This document shows, one piece after another, positions 23,577-33,800 of a stretch of 64,000 nt of DNA. The translations under genes and the position numbers were made by a program. The DNA lies in NCBI GenBank assembly GCA_963969365.1, contig OZ017759.1:992001-1056000 (forward strand), written 5' to 3'. This DNA is from Asterochloris sp. CNOR1 (lineage: Eukaryota > Chlorophyta > Trebouxiophyceae > Trebouxiales > Trebouxiaceae). Numbering within the stretch: the first letter of the stretch is position 1; every line of letters starts with the position of its first letter. The notes beneath the pieces are model-generated. The model ran no database searches and had not been told where the DNA came from. It was given only the letters and a program-made list of their open reading frames with translations.

Positions 23577-26464
23577 ATGGAGGCTGGAAACTTTGGCAGC
23601 AAGGTTGATGAGGTGGTTGCCCATGCTGGGCAAGCTGAAGTTGCACAAGCTGCAGCCAAATTGCAGGTTAGCCATGAGGCTGTCCTTGCCTGCCAGGGAC
23701 TGTTGCTCTCAGCCTGATCAGGGGTCTGCTGACGGTGCATCATCATCAGCCAGTCCCGTTGTTGCAGGAACTAGAGGGGGTCCCTGTCACAACAGAGCTG
23801 CTGCAGACCAGTCAGGCTGGCCGTAAGGTCAAGAAGCTGGTCAAGCACAGCAGCGCAGAGGTGGCCGCTGCAGCACAGAAGCTCGTTGCGGCCTGGAAGG
23901 ATGTTGTCAAGTGAGAGCACTGATCTGTCAGTCCTCTGAAGACAGGTAGTGCGCACATGCGCCAGTGACTGCTCAGCATGCTGGCTGTTGCACTGCCTTA
24001 CAGCATGTGCTGGGAGGCAGATTCGTGTGTGGCCCTGCCATTCTTCATGCCCTGCAGGCAGGAGGCTGTTGCACAAGCAGCAGCCAATGGCTCAGCCACA
24101 AATAGCAACAATAAGAGGCAGCTCGAGGGAGATGAGCCATCTTCAGGCATCAAGCGCCAGAAGTCAGGGAGCGGGACTGAAGCACTGACTAAGGATGGGT
24201 CTGCACCCCTCTCAGCAGAAGAGGTGCGCTGTTCTGCTCTGTGCCTTTGGTGTGCCCAGGCCGCCAGCCTAGCCATGTCATGGGCAGCAGCGCTGCATAC
24301 ACATCATGCGTGCCAGCACCTGAGCCATGTTGCGTCTCCCCCCTTCTCATCAGAGCAGGTGCAACTGTTTGTGACAAACAGATGCTTCTTGAGATGGGCT
24401 TTACAGCTATTCCTGGGCTACGAGTCACAAGTCTGCTGCCCCTGATCCCCCTGACGTCCTCAAGTGTGGCTGTCACCGTGCTTGTGCCAGCTTTTGCATG
24501 TGCGTCTGCGTTTGACCCTCTGACTCTTGCCCTGGGTGTTCAATGTCAGCCTGCACAGGTCTGGCCATATTGCAAGGCACACTGTAGGCAGAGTTGACAG
24601 CCCGGACACAGCTGCAGCAGAGCGCAGGCGCAAAACCAAGACCTTTAAGAATCTGCTGGCTGATGGTGTGCAGGTCGAGGCAGCCAAAAAGGAGCTGGAT
24701 ATGCCAGACCTGGGCAACAAAGTCCGCAACAAGAGTGTTGAGAAGGTGCTAGAGGGACTGCTCATTGCACGAGATGAGGTGCCAGATGCTGACCCAGTCA
24801 AGGTGAGCTGCAGATGTTGGGCACTGTCATAGGCTGCTGTGCAACTTGATAACAGGATGAAGATGCTCCTGTTCGCGAAGTGTGAGATGCCAGGTACTCG
24901 ATGCGGACAAAGCAGGCATGTCACTGGCTCGCGCAGCACAGCGCATCACGCCCTGCGGCTGTTGAGGCCTCTCATGTAATGCTGGACAGCCCTTGTGAGG
25001 ACAGATCAGCAGCATCGTGACCTGGTGGTCCCTCCAGGATCATACAAATCTGAGCCTGCATCGCACCAGCTGGGATTCCCAGCTGCATGGCGGGGTGCCT
25101 CTGAGAAAATCCCTTTCGCATGCTTGACCAGCTGAGACAACTGATCCAAGGAAGTTGTTGCTGTTATCGATTTACCTGCGCTTCATTCTGCTGCTTTTGT
25201 GCTATGCCCTTTTTTGTGGACTGGAAGTCAGTGGGATAGCTGACTGTTGGTTGCTATCCAGCCTTGATGCGGGGCTCGTGCAGGTGTCTGTTGAAGTGGA
25301 AAAGGCCCTGTTTCTGGACAAGGGTGGCGTCACAGCAGACTACAAGAGCAAGCTGCTCAGCCTGGCTTTCAACCTGAAGGACAAGAACAACCCAGACCTG
25401 CGGCGCAAGGTGGGGCAGACCCTGACTGTGACACCCTGCTGAAGCTGTTTCAGGCGCCGCATGCTGCTTCTTGGAGCGGCATGGCTTGCAGCATGCCTTG
25501 ATCTCATGTGTTTGCACGCACGCGTTGATGAAGTTTGCATGGGAGCTGGCCTGCTTGTGCAAGCTCAGATTTGTTTGTGAGAATGCCTGCTTCCTTGATG
25601 TAACCTGTCTGTGGCGATCACCCTGCCACGGGGACCACAGGACACATTCTGGTGTCTGGCAGACCTCTGATGCATTACAGCCCCCCTGTGGCAGGTGCTG
25701 GCTGGAGAGATCACAGGCCACATCCTGGTGACTCTGAAGCCTGAGGAGCTGGCCAGTGATGCCCGGCGGCAGGAAAACAAAGAGATAAAGGAACATGCGA
25801 TGTGGGAGGCTGCCCCTGCTGCCCAGAAGCAGGCCACCACCGATGCCTTCAAGTGGGTTCAACACTAGCTTGCATCACACATGGGAGGCCAGCTTGGCTA
25901 TTTGGAAGCGGGGCAGCACCGCTGCCTCAAGTGGGATCAGAAGCAGTGCAGGTTTGCGTCCCATGTGATGTTGCACCTGCTTCCCAGAAGCAGGCCACCC
26001 CCATGGCCTTTGAGTGCCTGCAGGCACAGTATTTGCATGCCGTGCTGGAGGCCAGCCCAGCTTGCAAACACAACTGCCTCTGATACTTTGATGTGGGCTC
26101 ATGAACAGCATGAGACTGCATGTCAGGGGAGCAGGGGCTGGTTGGTGCAGCTTACACAATCTGTCTGGTGTAAACCGCATACCTCTTCAATTGCAGGTGG
26201 TGCATGGATCCTTGTGCAACATTGGCCTGATGCAATCACATTCTTGCTGCAGGTGTGGGAAGTGCAAACAGAAGAAGTGCACATATTATGTAAGTTACGC
26301 TGCTTGGGCTGCTTTGCCCTGGCTGCTGCTTGCGGCGCTGGTCACCGCTGCTGGCACTGACTGTGCCTGCTGCCCTGCAGCAAATGCAAACACGGTCTGC
26401 AGATGAGCCCATGACCACATTTGTTACTTGCACTGTGTGCAACAATCGCTGGAAGTTCTGGTGA
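23577..26464 (+). CDS. TFIIS: Transcription elongation factor TFIIS
   Basis: Coding segments: 23577-23666, 23768-23910, 24058-24223, about 24592-24802, 25284-25409, 25695-25852, 26253-26289 and 26381-26464. The N-terminal domain I has [20 protein letters not shown] and [18 protein letters not shown] basic, Ser-rich linker follows. Domain II has [23 protein letters not shown] and the diagnostic [13 protein letters not shown]. The zinc ribbon is [12 protein letters not shown]...[15 protein letters not shown] rescues stalled RNA polymerase II by stimulating transcript cleavage. The expected acidic pair of the ribbon hairpin is present in [10 protein letters not shown]. The last residue is Trp where Cys is usual; it is not a zinc ligand. 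The junction between 24223 and 24592 does not match in phase with the splice sites I can see, so a small exon or other donor is missing there. Confidence 0.88.
25879..26020 (+). repeat. Two degraded copies of TFIIS exon 6 in the following intron
   Basis: The end of exon 6 and its donor (about 25807-25861) recurs at 25879-25940 and again at 25957-26020. Shared words include CCAGAAGCAGGCCACC and TCAAGTGGG. Spacing is about 75-80 bases. Both copies carry substitutions that break the reading frame or alter the peptide. Confidence 0.75.
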
Positions 26465-28231
26465 GCTGTCTCAAAAGGGTGGCATCTCTTCAGCTTGCTT
26501 TGTTACCATGCAAACCATGTTGAGCTTGGGAATGCTGCTGCAGTTAATTGGCGAGAGGGATGACTGTGGGTGTACAAGAGTCCCTTGTGTTGACAGCATC
26601 ATGTCCCTCTGACGCAGAGTGTTAAGTAGGCTGAACTGAATTTTGAACTTGTGTAAATTTGCATGTGTGAAGTGCCCCACCTTCAATGAACCTGATATAT
26701 GTCCGCTTGACAGGGGCTGCTATGCCGGTACCACTGAACCACAGGCTGATATCCTGCACTCATAATAGGTGTTAGACTCTGTCTCAAGACCAGAGCTGAC
26801 AGGTGCTGAGCTTTACACCTGTCAGCTCCCACTCTATACAAGCCGGGCACAAGCGCATGCATTACAAACATGCTGATTGTCATGAGGAGTACGACTTCTG
26901 AAAAGAAGATGTAGGCAATCTGCCCCGACAGGGATAGCCTGCACATGAACCATTCTGCCTGACGGTCCAAAACTACAATCTTAGCTTGTGCCTGCAAGGA
27001 CTGGAGCTTCACAGTGCTGCCAGTGGCAATGTCCTGGTGACACGCACATCCAGCTGTAGTGCTTGCAGACTGGTGATGATTGGCAGTTTTCCCTGAGCCA
27101 AGCTCAACCTGGCATCACAGCAGGTGCACCATGTGGCTGCGATGAGGTTGTTGGCAGGGCTTGCTCTTGGAAACCCAAGGCACTGCCGCCCACAGGGCAA
27201 ATGAACAAGAGCCACAGCTCACACATGTATGGCAGCCTTGGTGGCAGATTCAAAGCTTAACAACCCTATGAGGGCGACTTCTCTGCAGCTTGGGCAAGTC
27301 TCTAAGCTTCCTTGGCCAGCAGTAAGACAACTACTCCACTGGACGACTGCATATATAACACTCATGTGCACTCTCCTCAACGCTGGAAGGGTGGAGAGGT
27401 CCAGGCTTCCAGACTGCAACTGTTGCTTTACTTTCCGTGAGTTGTGGCATGGCGAGGTGCAGCATGTCTGCACTAGGCTCAACAGCCAGCTCAAGACTCT
27501 GGAGCTCATGGGGCAGCCATCCCAGGCTCCTGCAGTCACACACAGCTTCGGCAAGATCTCTGCCCCTTGAAAGTGAGGCACAGCACAGGGTACTCAAAGA
27601 ATCCATGGACCCCTGGCTCGCCAATGCCGCAGCGATACTCCTTGGAGATCAGCATGAGTTGTCTGTTACTGTCTGGGCTAGAGTACAAGAGTGGAACGCG
27701 GGCGGAGCATTGCATCGGGCGGCAAAGTTGCAGGCGCACATTGCTAGCTGGAAGTGCCAATGAGGACAGCGGCAGCAAAGCATGACATCCAGGTGGGACA
27801 TGCAGACAGAGTGAGCCAGTCTGCTCACCCAATACCATGTGGACCACAAGAGATGTTGAAGTGATGAGGAGCCACTCATGCCAAGGACCACCGACCTGAG
27901 AACGACCAGCAGAGTGCCTGAGAACAGTAGTGAGATCATCAGCTAGGCCTAGGTCGTCTTATGAGGTTCATTGACTTCAGCAAATGCCATTACAAGCCTT
28001 CCATTGACAAGAATGCTGGGGCAAGCAGAACAGCAAGGGCTCTCAGGCGGCAGCAGCTCTGGCAGAGTCAAGCCAACATTCAGGCAGTCCAGCTGATCCC
28101 ATGACTCTCAGCCAGGGGCTGGGAAGACCATAGCACGTGCAGCAGGCAAAAGGTGTGTCTGTGCTTCTCTGTCGTCTGCGATTGCATGTGGCGCGGTGTC
28201 TTTGCCTGACTTGTGCCATGCTGGTTGCAGG
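26465..28231. other. Unresolved region between TFIIS and the SDR gene
   Basis: It holds the TFIIS 3' UTR and presumably the SDR promoter. On the minus strand a frame near 26950-26840 encodes a hydrophobic stretch (IAYIFFSEVVLLMTISM) and another near 27580-27340 looks weakly leucine-rich-repeat-like (LPHELQSLELAVE). I could not connect them into a gene. A small minus-strand gene is possible but not demonstrated. Confidence 0.4.
26652..26656 (+). terminator. Probable TGTAA polyadenylation signal of TFIIS
   Basis: TGTAA, the usual polyadenylation word of chlorophyte green algae, lies 188 bases after the TFIIS stop codon. Confidence 0.4.
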
Positions 28232-31051
28232 ATGGCAGCCATGATGCACTGCAAGTGCAGGAGGCTAGAGGGGCATGGGGCCATCGTGACTGGTGCAGGC
28301 TGCTCCCAGATCGGACGCGCTATTGCCCTGCGGCTGGCCCAGGTGCAACCCTCATCTGGCACTTTGCCTGCTCATTATTGTCAAGGATCTGTGTAGTCAA
28401 CAAGAGTCCAGCACTGTATCGTGTGGCCTGGGCATGGCTGTGTCTGGGAGGCTTTGCTGTGCAGAGCTGAGCTGTGCTTAGGGCAGCGCCGAGTCCAGCT
28501 GTGTTCAATGCTGTGTTGTCATTTCATAACAATCTGTGATGTTGCACTTGCTCTGCGGTGTTGTGCAGTGCTCTGCTGCATTCATCACTTCACACTTTTG
28601 TGTGGGCGGTGCTGCAGCCCTGTGAACTGTGTCAGTTAAGACGCAGATGTTGTTACAAGCTGAGCTGAGCCCTGTCAGGCTGTGTGGCTCAGCCTGTACC
28701 ATACACGCAACAATCCTCTTCACCGTGTTACACAAATGTGAGGGTGCTGAGGGTTGTGCACATTCCCCCAAGCATTGGTGTGCTGTGTGCAGGAGGGTTC
28801 TGAGGTTGTACTGGCAGACATCAATGGCTCAGCAGCAGAAGAGGCGGCCGCTGACATTCAGCAGGCCACGTCCAGCAAATGCACAGGTGGGCCTAGCAAG
28901 TGCTTCACAGAAGCGTGTCCTGGCAGCCTGCTGCTGCCTGCTGCGCGTCCCTCCCCCTTTTCAGCTCCTCAACCCCTGGTGGGAAGCTTGCTTGCAGGCC
29001 GTCCTCTGTGTAGTGTTTCTTGACTCCTGTTTCTCAAGATTGCTGTGCCGGCTCCAGGTGTCACTGTTAGCCTGTCTGGGCTGCTACGATGCTGCGTATG
29101 GCCTCTGCATCAGATTGCAGTGCAGCAGCATGCTGAATGTAGCGGGTGGGGCTGCCTGCAGAGCTGGTCACAGCATGAGCAGCTTGTGGCTCACCCCCTA
29201 AGGGCAATCATGGGGGCTGATCATGATGGTGCAGGGCTGCAGGTAGACATGAGCAATGAGGAGCAGGTGGCAGCCATGGTGGCAGAAGCCAAGAGGAGCC
29301 TGCCGCAGCTGTCCATCTTTGTGAACAATGCTGCAGTATTTGTCCTCAAGTCCGTCACTGAAGCCAGCGAGGCAGGTGGGCATAACTGCCAGCCGTTTTG
29401 CAAAGCTGTGGCCGTAGGATCTGGGCAAGGCACCAAACACTATCTGGCCTGACTAGTCTATGGGGGATGTGTTGCATCTTGCTTGTCATTGACATGACAC
29501 GACTTGGGCCAATTGTTGTGCACTGAGCCCATGTCTCTTTTCCTGCATAAAAGATGATCTTGCTGTTTGCATACGGCACTGCATGTTGCTGTACGCCATG
29601 TCCTGTGCATGTCCTCTGTCACACAGAGCAATGCATGCATACGCCAGTGCGTTGTGCTATGCAGCAAGGCAATGCCTTGTTCCCTGCAGATGCTGATGCC
29701 CCTGGCTGCGCACTGAGGGGCCCACTCCTGTCTCCCTGTGCAGACTGGGACAAGTGCCTTGGCTGCAATGTGAAGGGCTACGCCTTTGGCATGAAGCACG
29801 CCGCCAAGGCCATGATGCTGCATAAGGAAGAAGGCTCCATCATCAATGTAGCCTCCATCTCTGCCTGGATTGCGCAGCCAGGTTGGTGCCTGACAGATTG
29901 AGGGGGTGTGACCGCATTCTGCAACGCCTGTGCTTACGTCGCACAGGGCCTGGTGGAGCCAGGTCGTTGGACAAAGCCTGCTCTTCCACCGCATGTCTCC
30001 ATGCCAGTCACACACGTGCTTGACTATGCTGTGCAGGGCTGTCTGCCACCTGCAAGGGTTCTGGGAGTCGCAGCAGCTTTGCTCACCTGAGTGTCGAAGC
30101 ACTATGCCCACCTGCGCTTGTGCAGCAGTGTGCAGCAGCACTTGGACAGCGTTCAGAAGTCTGATTTGCTGGCAACTTGCAGCTGGTGGGTGATGTGCAG
30201 GTTTCGTTCCCTATTCCAGCAGCAAGGGCGCCGTCATGCAGATGACAAGGTGCTCAGCAGTGGATCTGGCCCAGCACAATATCAGGTTAGGCTTGCTTGC
30301 CCGGCCAAAGCTGCATGCAGCAGACTGCTGTACTCGTCTCCTTGCTGGCAAGTACAAGTCGCAGCCTCAGTCTCAGCTCAAGGCTGGCTTCCCCTGATGC
30401 TGAGCAGCCAGCTGCCAGCCCTCAACCTGCAGATGCAGGGCAGCATGGCCTGATGACGTGCTCAGATGACCTTGTTTTGGCAGCTGCCAGCTCGCAATGG
30501 TCTGTTACCCTGGCCAATGCTGCTGAACCCGGCGTGAGCCAGGCAGGCCAAAGTTGCAATTCATTTTCTCCAAGATTGCAGCCTTAGCTCTCCATCGAGC
30601 CTGCTCAACATGCTATTGATAGGCCGGCTGCCCCCTCCAGCATTGAGCCTGCCTCATCTGGGCCCCTCCTCCTCGCCTCACTCACAGTCTGCGCTGAAGC
30701 AAGTGAGGGGCCCTGTGGCATCCAGGGTGAACGCAGTGTGCCCGGGGCCCATTCTGACCGAGGGCACGCAGCGTCATGCAGACAGCCAGGGCGTCTCGCT
30801 GGAGGCGGCCTGCCAGGACATGATAGGTCGCATGGTCATGCCAAGGTGGGTGATGCACACAACCCCAACCTCTCCCTGGATTCAGCATGCCATGCAGATG
30901 GTGGCGCAAGTGCGCACAGTGTGCACTTCCTGCCTGCAGGATGGGGCAGCCTGAAGAGGTGGCAAGCTGCGTGGCCTTCCTGGCCAGCAGCGATGCGTCG
31001 TTCATGACTGGCTCAGCCATGACTTGCGATGGTGGCTACTCACTGGAGTAG
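28232..31051 (+). CDS. Short-chain dehydrogenase/reductase (classical SDR)
   Basis: Seven exons: 28232-28342, 28793-28886, 29235-29375, 29744-29881, 30201-30285, 30726-30845 and 30940-31051. All phases match, giving 266 residues, typical for a classical SDR. Visible are the cofactor glycine motif TGAGCSQIGRA (20-30), the acidic residue after strand 2 (VVLADIN), the VNNAA motif, the catalytic Ser in NVASIS (about 153), Y166-x3-K170 in YSSSK, and the IRVNAVCPGPILT block. The Asp after strand 2 suggests NAD(H) rather than NADP(H). The substrate cannot be told from sequence. The C-terminal DGGYSLE is typical of the fabG/oxidoreductase branch. The start is the first ATG of the exon; an upstream exon spliced at 28230 is possible. 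Intron 4 uses an unusual GTTGGT donor. Confidence 0.88.
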
Positions 31052-31468
31052 TCTGGCCTGAAAAGTGTCAGCTGCTGCGGATCTGCAGCTCATGACCCCC
31101 TGAGGTGCACCAGTCCTTCAGGCTGCAGCCTGTTGCGCAGATCTGCACATCCTGTGACAATCAGTGGAGGTTCCTGCTGTGTGACCATCCTGCATACCGG
31201 AAAGAGCCTTCGCGCTTTGATTAGCTTGAGAATGCTGCTACCAGGATGAGCAGCGTCATTGGATTCAGCATCTCTTGTGTGCAGCCAAGGAAGCACTTAT
31301 AGCTCATGCAATCACAGGGCACCTTGACCATGTAAGTAGGGGCACATGATCCCTGCAACGAGTGGCCTCCTTGATTCTGTGAACCTTCAAGCCTATTGGA
31401 AGACCCAACCTAGGTCCCACTCTCACTGCCAGCTGGCCACAATTGCAGCACTGAGGCTTCCAGCAGCC
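31052..31468. other. Intergenic region after the SDR gene
   Basis: No coding evidence. A TGTAA word at 31331-31335 lies 280 bases past the SDR stop and may be its polyadenylation signal. Confidence 0.45.
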
Positions 31469-33138
31469 ATGAAAGTCGCCCTGCTGGTTGTTGCCCTCAG
31501 CTGTGCTCTGCCATGGGCCAAGCCAAGGTGCGCAGCTGGCATGCCTGACCAAGTCTGGTCTGTTCTGCACAGGCAGCTGCATGGATGGCCACATGTATGC
31601 CCCTTGGTTGTATTTCTGGCTGCCTCAGGGCATCAGGCAATTTATTTCCAGCAGCTGCCGTCAAGGCACATGGCTGGCACTCTCGGAAGTGCTGACTGTC
31701 CTGCTGCAGGTTTAGGTCCAGCGACAGCCCCGGCCAGTGGCACAAATGCACTGGCCGCTGCAGTCTCCAGGAACCCAGTGCAGGTATGCTGCCGCAGGAA
31801 ACATTGGCACATTGTATTGCCCCCATTGCCTGCTTGTGATGAGCGCTGGCGCCCCTGGAACCACAGGACTTTGCAATGCCAGCTGCTTGGGGGGGGGGAT
31901 GGTGCAGGATCCAACACTATTCTGAAGAGTGCAGGCGCCAACTTCATCGGCGATGTGAGCTCCAGGCAACAGGTTGCTCTGCCTGCCGGGTTGGCTCCTC
32001 TACCTTGCATGCCTCTATGCGCCAGAATCCATCACATTGTCCCCTGCAAGAGCTGCTGCTGCCGCAAGTCTTCTGCCAGCTGCCGCAATGGCTACCCGTG
32101 ACACATGTGTGCTGCCTTGCAGCCTGACCTTCTGGCCCAGGCTGCAGCCCAGGCAGCTGTTCAGGCACGGGTGGCCCCAGCATCGGTAAGATGCATGCAG
32201 TGCTGCACTTACTTGGCTCACAAGACATTTGCACCAATTGCACACCTGTGGCAGCCCCGGTGGCGCATGCCTTCAGCTTTATAGCCGGCCTGGCTGCGCG
32301 TGCCGGCAGTACTAACTTTGCAGGCCTCTTGATTGTTGTTGGCCCCCTTTTCTCAAGGCATGACAGCTGCATAAGCTGGCCAAGTGCTGGCACCCCCCTT
32401 TGGCATGCTCAATTGGAGTGCACTCACGGCAAGCTGTGCAGCTGATCATGACGTGTATCCAGTGCTGCATGTGTGCTTGATACGCTGCTTTGATGCTGTG
32501 GCCAGGCAAGCTGTATGCAGTTGTGCCGGGGTTGCAAGGTAGCTACCTATAGGAGCCCTGGCATGCTGTTTACTGTGTGCAGGGCTGCGCATGGGCATGC
32601 TGTGTTCCTTGGACCCTGAAGCTGGCAGCCTGTGCATGTCAAATACTGCATGTGTGCTGGGGCTGCAGGTGGCGGCTGCCATTGGAGGCGCTTTCAGTAC
32701 AGTTGTGACCAGCAAGCCCACGGGGATGAGCGGGGATGAGCCATCGCCGCCCTGCTAGCAGGCCCCAACCCACCGCCCGTGGCAGCTGCCATCGACATTG
32801 TGCAGCACAGACCTTCGGCGGCCCTCAAGCCGTGCAGCTGGCATTCCAAAGGGTGAGCCCGCCTGCGAAATGCTTCACAGCTGCCCTGTCTGACAAGGTG
32901 GCGCCTGCTGCACGTGACACAACATTTGAGGCTAGGAGTGCTGCTGCCTTGCTCTGCATGAGTTGGGAGGTGAGTCAGAAGCTGACTGTCTTGCCACTGT
33001 ACCCTCAACTGTGCAGGCAAAGATCCTGGGAGCTGCGAGCCAGACTGCTGGCGCAGCAGTTGCCATCACAGCCTCTCTTAAGCCCCGATGCTGGGGCAAC
33101 AGCTGCTCAAGCCTTCTCCCAGAACTTTGGAGGTAGGG
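31469..33138 (+). CDS. Tentative secreted Ala/Gln-rich protein, not recognised
   Basis: An ATG at 31469 opens a clear signal peptide (MKVALLVVALSCALPWAKP) ending at a GTGCGC donor, phase 2. Phase-consistent continuations are 31711-31783 and 31908-31950 (GSNTILKSAGANFIGD), then about 32122-32187 (PDLLAQAAAQAAVQARVAPAS). Further compatible segments are near 32262-32323 (AHAFSFIAGLAARAGSTNFA), 32670-32756 (VAAAIGGAFSTVV, ends in TAG), 32810-32852 (TFGGPQAVQLAFQ) and 33018-33138. Repeated A-Q-A and G-G patterns suggest one low-complexity secreted protein, perhaps a wall or matrix component. Which segments are joined and where it stops are uncertain. I recognise no family. Confidence 0.4.
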
Positions 33139-33800
33139 CTTGCAGTGCATTGTGTGACGAACGCCATATGATGTGCTGCAAGAGACCTGCCTTACCGCCT
33201 GCAGGCCTGAATCAATGTTGCCAACATTCATATCAGCTACAGCTGCAACTGCACTTGGTCCTGACACTGACATTGCACCTGTCATGCAGCCACACCCCCA
33301 AGTGCTGGGTAGTGCACCATTCAGACACCAAATGTATTGTCTGTCCATGCGTACTTGACAAATGACAGCAGGTGTCAGTGCCTTTAACAGCATAATAACT
33401 GGGCGTTGGTGTATATCGAGATCATTGGAAGGCAATCGCTGGTCTCAGATGATGGTGAGATACAAACAACTGAAGCAAGAATACTTAAGGCATCTTGCCA
33501 GGTCTGAATGGTCTGCCTGGTAGTTGGTGTTGGGATCTGTCGCAACAATAGTGTAGTTCATTTGCCAGAGATTCGGTGCTGAGCAGGGGCCCATCAACAT
33601 CGTGACTTGTGTTCGACACCTTTCCCAAAGCAGACCGTCAAGCCTCAAATAGGAGGCGCCTGCGTCCAGCAGCTGCTGCAGCTGTGGTGGGCGTGCCTGC
33701 AGCACATCAGCACAGCCAAGTTGAACTTCTGCTGCCTGCTCTTCCTGCCTGGTCCACCAGAAGCATGGCAACAGTGACGTGCCTGGACATGGCCAGGGAT
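33139..33800. other. Region between two convergent genes
   Basis: The 3' ends of the tentative secreted gene (+) and the FAS1 gene (-) meet here. A 108-codon minus-strand frame exists near 33445-33771 but has no domain and no clear splice link to the FAS1 gene. Confidence 0.4.
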
